Source: Candidatus Thiomargarita nelsonii (GTDB taxonomy: Bacteria; Pseudomonadota; Gammaproteobacteria; Beggiatoales; Beggiatoaceae). From it: DNA of 56,153 nucleotides. The notes under the pieces are model-generated. The model made no database searches and was not told the origin of the DNA. It worked only from the letters and a program-made list of their open reading frames with translations. Where the stretch lies: NCBI GenBank assembly GCA_000785145.2, contig JSZA02000028.1, positions 1 to 56,153 on the forward strand, written 5' to 3'. Positions within the stretch are counted from its first letter, which is position 1. The number at the start of each line of letters is the position of its first letter. This document shows positions 49,361-56,153 of this stretch, one piece after another. The translations under genes were made by a program, and so were the position numbers.

Positions 49361-50632
49361 CTATTTTTCACTCGGATCAACAATCCGTCCCATAAACAGG
49401 ATGCTGCCTGATAAATTGTGACGAATCAAAAATATAAAAGGATGATCTGCCCTGAAAGTGGGAGAGGCGGGCGACATTCCTCTGAGACCAACAACAACGG
49501 CAGTTGCGGCTGCCGCTTCATTCCCTTCTTCATTCACATCGACAAAAGCTTGATGGACTATTGAAGTGATGAACAATTCTTGAGTGCCATCTATGCCTGA
49601 AAAATCAGCTTTTTCGTTGAAGGCGGTGGACATGCCCATTTTTGTCAGCACTTTGGATAACTCAAAGTGGGTACTTATCTTGAATTTGGGCAGGGATACT
49701 TTCACATCCTGCGACCGTAAGCGGCCCAACCATTTATCAAGTTGTTGTGTATTGAGTGATCTTTCCAACTCCGCCAATCCGTCACCTTGTTGTGGAAGTA
49801 GGACTATCATAGATAGGCTATTATTACCAAGGGGCGTATCATCCGGTGCCGTGTAGGGCAGTTCAAGTATCTGAATCTTGTCGTTTGCCATATAGTTGAA
49901 AAGGTGTTTCTGGTTCATCGTTGGCACATTGACAGGCAGCTTTTGATTCACCCAAAACGGTGCATCTTTGGTGTCATGGCGCTTGAATTGACTTGCCCAG
50001 TTAGCTTTAAAGTAAATAGCGTTGACAAGGACAAGACGAGTCAGATGATTGAGGATGCCTGCTTTTACAAGCTCTTTTATTTTCTGGAGAGTGATGATCG
50101 CTACCCACAGGTTGATGTCTTGGCGGACTTTTTCTGTTTCTGTTTTGAAATCAACTTGTTTCAAGACAGCGCTGTAATAGTTGCTCAAGGATTCCTTAAA
50201 ATCGGCCTCAAGTGAATATCCTTTTTGTCCCCAAAGTGCATTAGCAATGTGTAGTTCAATCTCACCCTTTTGATTGACTTCATTCACTTGATCTTGCAAA
50301 TGAAGAAAGGCAGGGTGAAATTCTGCTTGATTTTGTGGGAAATGTAACACTTGAGACATTTGTTTGCCCGTTTCCCCTGCTGCACCTACATAAGTCATAG
50401 CGAGGGCTGTTGAGAGACTATAGGGAGAGAAAAATAGGTTGCCACTGTTTTCTTTGCACAGTTGTGCATACAGATCAAGTGCAAATGCCGTGTTACCCTT
50501 AACCACAGTTGGAATCAATCCGTATGCCGTATTATCTTTCACTACGGTACTTTCCTCTTCTGCTCTAACAGCATTGTCTAAGATTAAAAAAAGGCTGGCA
50601 AAAATCAGTATCCAGTGAGTTAGTTGTTGCAT
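49361..50632 (-). CDS. Secreted serpin (protease inhibitor)
   Basis: 423 residues with a signal peptide (WILIFASLFLILDNAVRA). Serpin signatures: NLFFSPYSLSTALAMTYVGAAGET, NHLTRLVLVNAIYFKANW, and the C-terminal DHPFIFLIRHNLSGSILFMGRIVDP. The hinge EEGNEAAAATAVVV is Ala-rich, as in inhibitory serpins. Aligning E-E-G-N-E with the E-K-G-T-E of alpha-1-antitrypsin puts Arg (GLR/G) at P1, predicting inhibition of trypsin-like proteases. Helix F region (DINLWVAIITLQKIKEL) is somewhat divergent. Confidence 0.9.
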   Translation of the reverse strand: MQQLTHWILIFASLFLILDNAVRAEEESTVVKDNTAYGLIPTVVKGNTAFALDLYAQLCKENSGNLFFSPYSLSTALAMTYVGAAGETGKQMSQVLHFPQNQAEFHPAFLHLQDQVNEVNQKGEIELHIANALWGQKGYSLEADFKESLSNYYSAVLKQVDFKTETEKVRQDINLWVAIITLQKIKELVKAGILNHLTRLVLVNAIYFKANWASQFKRHDTKDAPFWVNQKLPVNVPTMNQKHLFNYMANDKIQILELPYTAPDDTPLGNNSLSMIVLLPQQGDGLAELERSLNTQQLDKWLGRLRSQDVKVSLPKFKISTHFELSKVLTKMGMSTAFNEKADFSGIDGTQELFITSIVHQAFVDVNEEGNEAAAATAVVVGLRGMSPASPTFRADHPFIFLIRHNLSGSILFMGRIVDPSEK

Positions 50633-50682
50633 AATCGCGCTCCTTATTCTAAGTACTAAACCAGAAATTATCTGGCTTATGG

Positions 50683-50834
50683 ATTGGAGTCCAAAGCTTT
50701 AGCTTTGGACAGCCCAAAGCTAAAGCTTTGGACTCCAAAATACCCGAAAATTTATGATTCAATACTTACGCCAGCTCATAAATACAACTCAGCATTAAAC
50801 TTTTGGTCCGGAGTCCAAGATTTATCTTGGACAT
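50683..50834. repeat. Hairpins D and E before the receptor-channel gene stop
   Basis: TTGGAGTCCAAAGCTTTAGC and complement (50683-50740), then GGAGTCCAAGATTTATCTTG-GAC (50811-50834), ending at the stop region of the next gene. Confidence 0.65.
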
Positions 50835-53039
50835 TTATAAATAAATGATCGCCCCAATACCAAGAAAAAGAATAACGGGATAAAATATCCTGCCAAAGTG
50901 ATTGATGTGTTTGAGTCGAAGTTTGTTCTCTTCACTTTCTTCTTCCTCCGCTCTGAGGTGATAAACAATGGCTACCACAATAATAAATACCGCCATTGAA
51001 TATATCAAATAGAAAAAATACTCTATCAAAATAATATAATCAATATTCGGCAGATCGGAAGACAGTTTTAACTGAAAAAGTGAACCTGCCAATATCATAT
51101 TAACACCTAAAGCCAATTTTTGTGCAAAGGCTTTTATAAAAAATGAAGAATAACCCAGCATGATCAAAAATAAAACTGGTAGCAAAGTTTTTAAGACAAA
51201 AGCAACAACATGCCGTTCAATCTTGACGAGTGTATTGAATTGTGAAAATTCTATGCGTTGTTGTTGATTGAAAAGATTGGGCAATCCCAAGGTAGAGTCA
51301 TTTTGATGGGCATTTTGAAAAAATAATACTTTGTTAATATCCCATCCGCCAACTGAAAAAAAATTTTTTGTCTCAGCTTTCTCAAATTGATTGAGATTCA
51401 TGCCTTGTGCATCGACGACATAGATCAATTTTTCCCTCGTCAACACTTGATGCCGAAAGTAAATAGGCAAAATTTGTTTATCCTGTGGGTAATCGTGAAA
51501 ATCAAACTCTGCTTTAAATTGCGTTTTTATTTGGTATGCTCTTACAGTCAAATCTTCATCAGGCAAATACTTTTCACTAATAGGTTTTCCCAAAGGATTT
51601 GGCTGAACCATATTAACAAATTCAACATTATCGTCATCAAAATCGCCTTTGAATCGAAACCAGATAAAAAAATCAGCGGTATAAATAGATTTCAGGAAAT
51701 CAATTTCACTAATTTCATTAAAATCTATACCCGCATAAACCACTCGCGCTCGACTCAGAAATTTGCCATTCACTTCAATAATCTGATTGTCCAACACTTT
51801 TTGCAATAAATTCTCTATGTTTTGCACATTGCTCACGGCTTGGAATTGATATAAAGCGACAATGGCTCTACCGTTTTGATAAACGCCTATGGGTATAGAT
51901 TTAACCGCATCGCCATTTTCATCAAAATAGAGAGAACCTGTCACCCCTTCAAGGGCATCCTCTAGCCGAGATAATTGCCATAAATTATTTTTGAGTTGTT
52001 CACGTTTTTTTTCAAGGCTAGCCAGTTTATCTGGCGCGATGGCATTAAGGGCAAGCATTGCAGCATCATAATACAAAGCAGAAGTTGTCATGGGCTCTTC
52101 TTGGTACTTTTTTAAAAAGGCGTGTCTGAAATATTGGGCTCGCTCATTCGCAATATCAAATAAGAAGGGTGAAGTGATATAAGTACCATCGCTATAATAG
52201 CCGGGTTGACTACGCTCTTGCGGAGAAAGTTTCAGTTTTTGTAGAAAATTACTGCTGGAAAGTGCATCAGCCCCAATGAATTGAATACGCTGATCAATGC
52301 CTTGGCGCCGCGAAGAAACAATCGCTTCAACGGCTTCGGTTGAATGAGTTGCTAAAAAAACAATACCCTGCTTAGTGGGTGAAGCTTGCTGAGTAGCAAT
52401 CATCTCTTCGAGGCTTTTTTTAAAGCGCGTTTCGTTATCAAAATGCCAGCGATGTTTAACTTTGAGTCCAATCAGTTCCGCCGTTTGCACAAAAGCTTTT
52501 GCAAGTGTGGCGCCGTAAACATCTTCATCAAAGAGAATATCAACTTCATTGTAGTTAAGCACTTTACGCACATAATGCGCCAATAGCATCGCTTGATCGC
52601 TGTTATTAAAAATAGTGCGAAAATACCAATCGTTTCCCTTGGTGAGATTATCAGCCGTCGCGGTGCCAGAAATGGCGGGAATACCATATTTTTGATAAAT
52701 CGGTGCCGCCGCGAGAGAGGTAGAACTGCTATAGTGTCCGATGACAGCGAGCGCATCAGTTTGGGTTGCAATTTCTAAGGCGATTTTTTTGGCAAGTGCT
52801 GGCTTGTTTTGATCATCAAAAACCAGCAATTTAATTGGACTACCATCGCCCTGTTGGTTAATTTGGTCAAGATAGAGCTGAATACCTTGTACCATTGCCT
52901 TGCCGTTAGCTGTCGTCATGGGGCCTGCAACGGCCACATAAAGTGGCTCTTTTTCTAAAAACTCATCACTTTTCCATATAAGTGACATGAATAATAGAAC
53001 GATAATGACTGCAAAAAATATCCAAGATTTTGTTTTCAT
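50835..53039 (-). CDS. Type I periplasmic-binding domain fused to a pentameric ligand-gated ion channel
   Basis: 734 residues from ATG 53039 (frame open to 53087). N-terminal signal or anchor (SWIFFAVIIVLLFMSLIW). A Venus-flytrap Peripla_BP_6 domain (about 30-390: YVAVAGPMTTANGKAMVQGIQLYLDQIN, VIGHYSSSTSLAAAPIYQKYGIPAISGTAT, YFRTIFNNSDQA, FIGADAL). Then a Cys-loop-receptor-like ectodomain (about 410-605) with the Pro-loop FDFHDYPQDKQILPIYF. Four TM helices: M1 FVLKTLLPVLFLIMLGY, M2 ALGVNMILAGSLFQL..DLP, M3, and M4 at the C-terminus. M2 has Lys at 0', Gln at -1', Leu at 9'. Predicted inner-membrane channel gated by a small ligand. Confidence 0.85.
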   Translation of the reverse strand: MKTKSWIFFAVIIVLLFMSLIWKSDEFLEKEPLYVAVAGPMTTANGKAMVQGIQLYLDQINQQGDGSPIKLLVFDDQNKPALAKKIALEIATQTDALAVIGHYSSSTSLAAAPIYQKYGIPAISGTATADNLTKGNDWYFRTIFNNSDQAMLLAHYVRKVLNYNEVDILFDEDVYGATLAKAFVQTAELIGLKVKHRWHFDNETRFKKSLEEMIATQQASPTKQGIVFLATHSTEAVEAIVSSRRQGIDQRIQFIGADALSSSNFLQKLKLSPQERSQPGYYSDGTYITSPFLFDIANERAQYFRHAFLKKYQEEPMTTSALYYDAAMLALNAIAPDKLASLEKKREQLKNNLWQLSRLEDALEGVTGSLYFDENGDAVKSIPIGVYQNGRAIVALYQFQAVSNVQNIENLLQKVLDNQIIEVNGKFLSRARVVYAGIDFNEISEIDFLKSIYTADFFIWFRFKGDFDDDNVEFVNMVQPNPLGKPISEKYLPDEDLTVRAYQIKTQFKAEFDFHDYPQDKQILPIYFRHQVLTREKLIYVVDAQGMNLNQFEKAETKNFFSVGGWDINKVLFFQNAHQNDSTLGLPNLFNQQQRIEFSQFNTLVKIERHVVAFVLKTLLPVLFLIMLGYSSFFIKAFAQKLALGVNMILAGSLFQLKLSSDLPNIDYIILIEYFFYLIYSMAVFIIVVAIVYHLRAEEEESEENKLRLKHINHFGRIFYPVILFLGIGAIIYL

Positions 53040-53046
53040 AGTTGAG

Positions 53047-54672
53047 CTATTGTGATAATGACCAATGACGAATATGTTGACCACCAAAAGCGATATGGTA
53101 CCAACCTTTCACCCAGGGTTTTACCAAAAACTGGGTATTTGAAAAATAGAGAGGTACAATGGCGACTTCTTGTTCGGTTAGAATTTTTTCTGCGTGATAG
53201 TAAAGCTTTTTGCGCCCGATTGGGTTAGAAATCCGCCGAGCCCTATCCACCAGCTTGGCAAATTCACGATTTTTCCAACCAATCCAATTAATGCCTTTAT
53301 CAGGATGAAAGACCCGATACAGCCATTCATTGGCATCGGGAAATCCGGCGCACCAGCCCATACGAAAAATATGCGAGTCTTGCTTGAGGCTATTTATATA
53401 AACATCAAAGTCAAGGGCACGTATTTCAATTTCGATATTTAAATGATGTTTCAATATTGTTTTAATGCCTTTGGCTATTTCATGGTGAAATTCAGACTTA
53501 TTGTGCATCAACACCAATGGCGGAAAATCCTTGCCTTCTGGATAACCGGCTTGGGCTAACCAGGTTTTTGCCAAAGTGGGATCAAAAGAAATACCGACAT
53601 TTGATTCGACGGCACCAAAAACTGGGGGGCGGGTAAATGTCTTGGCAGGTAAATGTTCTCCCTTGATAATAATATCAATCAGCGTTTTTTTATCAATGGC
53701 GGCGGCAATCGCTTTACGAACTAAAAGCTTATCCATAGGTGGTTTTTGGATATTAAATCCGTACCATTCGGTGCAAAGCTGTGGACTAATCTGTTTTTCT
53801 TTACGCAAAACGGGATCAGACTTAATATGAGACATTTTGGATGGTGGCAATGGGTGATAGACTTGTCCACCGATGATATCCAGTTCATTTTTCTGATACA
53901 TGGCTAAAGCTAAGAAACTGTCAGGAACAATATAATAATGCACTTCAGGTATTTTAACTTGTTCCGCTTCATAATAATCTGGATTCTTTTTTAAAATCAA
54001 TTTATTATTTGGTTGCCATTCTGTCAAACGATATGCGCCGTTGGTTTGAATGTATGCGAGTTTAGCCCAGTTTTCGCCATGTTGTTCAACGACTTTGCGT
54101 GGCTGGGGGCGATAAGTCCAAAGGCTGACTAAGGCTGGAAAATAGCCTATTGCTTGTTCGAGCGTGAATTCAACCGTGTAATCGTCAATGGCACGGACAC
54201 CTAACAGTGAGGGTTCTTTTAAACCTTGATGGATCGCCTTGGCATTTTTGAGGATATAAAGGGTGAAGGCGTATAGAGAGTCGGTTTCTTTGGCAATATT
54301 GCGCCGAATAGCCCAAACAATGTCATGCGCTGTCACCGGCTCACCATGAGTCCACTTGACATCTTGGCAAAGTTTAAAGGTATAAACTGTGCCCTTTTGA
54401 CTGACTTGCCATTCGGTGGCTAATTCTGGCACAACTTCATACGTTTTTGGATCAAAATCGGTCAATCCAAGAAACAATTGCTCAACAACTTCAATTTCAG
54501 TCTCTTGATAAATCAAGCCCGGATCAAGGGTTGTTATGTTGTTGCTCAAAGGTAGGCGCAAATAATCAAAGGGCTTAGCTTGAGTCTCTGTCAGCGTTTG
54601 TTCTTCGTGATTTTGCTGTTCACAGCTTACCACAAAGGTGATTAATAGTATCCAAGTGAAATATTTATACAT
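53047..54672 (-). CDS. Peptide-type ABC substrate-binding lipoprotein (SBP_bac_5)
   Basis: 541 residues with a lipobox (ILLITFVVSC, Cys17). The SBP_bac_5 family binds oligopeptides or similar ligands: LSNNITTLDPGLIYQETEIEVVEQLFLGLTDFD, LATEWQVSQKGTVYTFKLCQDVKWTHGEPVTAHDIVWAI, YGFNIQKPPMDKLLVRKAIAAAIDKK, and GWCAGFPDANEWLYRVFHP. It ends 7 nt before the receptor-channel start, so they are almost certainly co-transcribed. No ABC permease or ATPase lies nearby, which argues that it feeds the receptor instead of a transporter (inference). Confidence 0.87.
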   Translation of the reverse strand: MYKYFTWILLITFVVSCEQQNHEEQTLTETQAKPFDYLRLPLSNNITTLDPGLIYQETEIEVVEQLFLGLTDFDPKTYEVVPELATEWQVSQKGTVYTFKLCQDVKWTHGEPVTAHDIVWAIRRNIAKETDSLYAFTLYILKNAKAIHQGLKEPSLLGVRAIDDYTVEFTLEQAIGYFPALVSLWTYRPQPRKVVEQHGENWAKLAYIQTNGAYRLTEWQPNNKLILKKNPDYYEAEQVKIPEVHYYIVPDSFLALAMYQKNELDIIGGQVYHPLPPSKMSHIKSDPVLRKEKQISPQLCTEWYGFNIQKPPMDKLLVRKAIAAAIDKKTLIDIIIKGEHLPAKTFTRPPVFGAVESNVGISFDPTLAKTWLAQAGYPEGKDFPPLVLMHNKSEFHHEIAKGIKTILKHHLNIEIEIRALDFDVYINSLKQDSHIFRMGWCAGFPDANEWLYRVFHPDKGINWIGWKNREFAKLVDRARRISNPIGRKKLYYHAEKILTEQEVAIVPLYFSNTQFLVKPWVKGWYHIAFGGQHIRHWSLSQ

Positions 54673-54911
54673 TTTTATTAGTTATCAGTTAAATGAAGCA
54701 GAACAATAATCTCTATCATAGGGGTTATAAATTTAACATAAAGTGTCAGCCAATGAAACTGGCGACATACATTTTATATTAGCATTAATTCAGTGAATTG
54801 TTTGAGAGAAGTCTGCCGTGCTCACAAGCTATGGAGCAAATTCTTATCTTTGTTTCTCCCTTGAAAAAAAATGTAAAAATCTATTTGGAAAGACCTTCCC
54901 GCTGAGGAATA

Positions 54912-55724
54912 GTGCAGTGTGAAAGTTTATTTCAACATCTTATCTTAACTTGGAGCTTTTCTTTGAACTTAAAAACTTTATTCAATCAAAGCCGATGGCT
55001 AGAAAAATGGCTTGTCCTATTCGTCCTGTCGGCATTTTCAGGTGGCGCGTGGGCGGATGCTCCCTTGTGGAATGTCCCTTCAACCGCAGAATTCTCTCCA
55101 GAGCGAGTGCTGGTCAAGTTCAAAAAAGACGCAAATGCTGTTGTTTTGGACAATCTCTTAAATGAGGTGAATGTCTCGCTTGAACAAACCTTTAAGTACA
55201 GTGGGGTGTCTGTACTACGACTGAAAAACAACCGCCAATCCATCTCTGACATTGTGTCTCAGTTGAAACAATACGATGAACTCGTAGAATACGCAGAACC
55301 TAATTATACAGTGCGGATAAACGCTACATTCCCAAATGACCCTAAGTTTAATAAGTTGTGGGGACTGCACAATACAGGGCAATCCGGCGGTACCGTGGAT
55401 GCGGATATTGATGCGCCTGAAGCTTGGGATATCAGCACAGGTGCTCCCACTATTGTTGTTGGTGTCATTGATACGGGGATAGACTACACCCATGAGGATT
55501 TAGCAGCGAATGTGTGGGTCAATCCCGGAGAAGTTGGTGGTACGCCCAATTTTGATGATGATGGTAACGGCTATGTGGATGATATTCATGGGATTAACGC
55601 GATTACCGGCACTGGCTCACCTATGGATGACAACAATCACGGTACCCATGTCTCTGGTACTATTGGGGCGGTTGGTGACAACAATACCGGCGTGGTGGGC
55701 GTTAACTCAATGCCATTAAGTTAA
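54912..55724 (+). CDS. Subtilisin-like protease, truncated by a MITE
   Basis: Starts at GTG 54912 (GAGG upstream), with a signal peptide (LEKWLVLFVLSAFSGGAWA), an I9-like propeptide (ERVLVKFKKDANAVVLDNLL...VEYAEPNYTV) and the S8 domain with catalytic Asp (VGVIDTGIDYTHEDL) and His (DNNHGTHVSGTIGA). It then reads VVGVNSMPLS-stop; the last residues and the stop are the MITE's left end. The catalytic Ser region is absent from the window, so the fragment is inactive. The start resembles the large subtilase at 39-43 kb (LHNTGQ.GG..DAD.DAPE.WDIS). Confidence 0.85.
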   Translation: MQCESLFQHLILTWSFSLNLKTLFNQSRWLEKWLVLFVLSAFSGGAWADAPLWNVPSTAEFSPERVLVKFKKDANAVVLDNLLNEVNVSLEQTFKYSGVSVLRLKNNRQSISDIVSQLKQYDELVEYAEPNYTVRINATFPNDPKFNKLWGLHNTGQSGGTVDADIDAPEAWDISTGAPTIVVGVIDTGIDYTHEDLAANVWVNPGEVGGTPNFDDDGNGYVDDIHGINAITGTGSPMDDNNHGTHVSGTIGAVGDNNTGVVGVNSMPLS

Positions 55725-55907
55725 GGTTTTTTTGTAGGGTGGGTAGGGGCAATCCCTTGTGGTTGCCCGCGCAACGAAGTGGCGGGACGCCCAACCCACC
55801 ATTGTTATAAATTTACGCAGGATCTTCGTTTCAACGATTTGGTGGGTGTAGCGAAGCTCTACCCACCCTACAAAAAAAACGTATTTCTGCTTAACTTAAT
55901 GGCATTG
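55708..55907. repeat. MITE, 'CAATGCCATTAAG' family, composite cargo
   Basis: 200 bp with 18-bp ends CAATGCCATTAAGTTAAG / CTTAACTTAATGGCATTG. The interior carries GTAGGGTGGGTAGGGGC..., unit A, and a GGTGGGTGTAGCG..CTACCCACCCTAC hairpin. Left and right flanks do not match each other and the subtilase does not resume, so the copy may mark a rearrangement. Confidence 0.8.
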
Positions 55908-55966
55908 CCCCAAAGGAGGGCTCCAATGATTTTTTAGTTTGGACATTGGGGCAATATCTTGAAACG

Positions 55967-56153
55967 TTAAATATAGAATGTCAAGCTCAGGGCAGGAATG
56001 GAAAATAATGCCATTCCCTTAGGCACAAGCACAAAGGCGACGGCGGCAATCAGAACGCCACCGCCAAAGGCGATAATGCCATGTAAGATTTCTTCTTTTA
56101 ATACCGTGTCAGGAAATCTATCAGCACTTGCCAGCAAGCCACCTATAATAATA
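55967..56153 (-). pseudogene. ZIP-family metal transporter fragment
   Basis: The frame entering from the right edge reads IIIGGLLASADRFPDTVLKEEILHGIIAFGGGVLIAAVAFVLVPKGMALFSIPALSLTFYI-stop. The GxxxxAxxFVLVPxG helix is like ZIP transporters. The stop follows too early in the next helix, so it is either a truncated C-terminus or a broken gene continuing in another frame. Confidence 0.45.

Noticed and set aside
1..56153. The whole window as a plasmid because of the Rep_3 gene
   Set aside because: Essential chromosomal genes (accD, nrdAB) and the lack of partition, mobilisation or conjugation genes favour an integrated or remnant replicon; a chromid cannot be fully excluded.

Overview
The window looks like a piece of chromosome from a moderately AT-rich gammaproteobacterium. 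The conserved genes support this: class Ia nrdA/nrdB with two ATP cones, accD, ampD, a MutT-ThiE fusion, a DUF2058 (YaiL-type) protein and aguB. The accessory load (many palindromic MITE-like repeats, group II introns, an intein, many toxin-antitoxin modules, Uma2/Rpn/HNH nuclease families) resembles large filamentous sulfur bacteria (Beggiatoa/Thioploca-type). That placement is inference; no rRNA or other marker is present.

Layout. 1-5.1 kb: HNH remnant, mqsRA, ampD, a membrane STAND-type ATPase and aguB. 5.5-13.4 kb: a TumA/TumE-like module, a secreted metallophosphatase broken by a repeat, a TolB-like propeller protein, surface-protein debris, an iteron plasmid replicon (Rep_3 gene with 22-bp iterons), then a second degraded metallophosphatase copy. 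13.5-18.1 kb: eroded accessory DNA (hepT/mntA, remnants of a dual ABC ATPase around a broken Rpn nuclease, a dead transposase, a frameshifted secreted protein, a DUF433/DUF5615 pair). 18.1-19.8 kb: nested MITEs and a truncated OLD-like ATPase.

19.9-30.2 kb is mostly core, all on the minus strand: GMC dehydrogenase with its small subunit and a thioredoxin-like protein, nrdB, a toxin/immunity-like pair, nrdA carrying a 379-residue intein, and accD. 30.3-38.2 kb: a DUF3754 membrane protein and a translationally coupled operon (lipoprotein, outer-membrane barrel, MutT-ThiE). A 3-kb group II intron splits the barrel gene; an ORF-less relic intron and a paralogous secreted protein lie upstream. 38.9-43.2 kb: a very large modular subtilase. 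43.3-46 kb: repeats and decayed TA and nuclease genes. 46-50.6 kb: an efflux adaptor, HNH nuclease, M48 lipoprotein protease, DUF2058 protein and serpin. 50.8-54.7 kb: a two-gene operon pairing a peptide-binding lipoprotein with a fusion of a type I periplasmic-binding domain to a pentameric ligand-gated ion channel. The right end holds a second subtilase cut off by a MITE, and a ZIP-transporter fragment.

The strongest leads are the peptide-binding protein/receptor-channel operon; two MITE families whose inverted termini stay constant while the internal hairpin is exchanged, one of which brings ATG codons facing outward and stop codons facing inward; and the barrel gene that can only be expressed whole if the group II intron splices.
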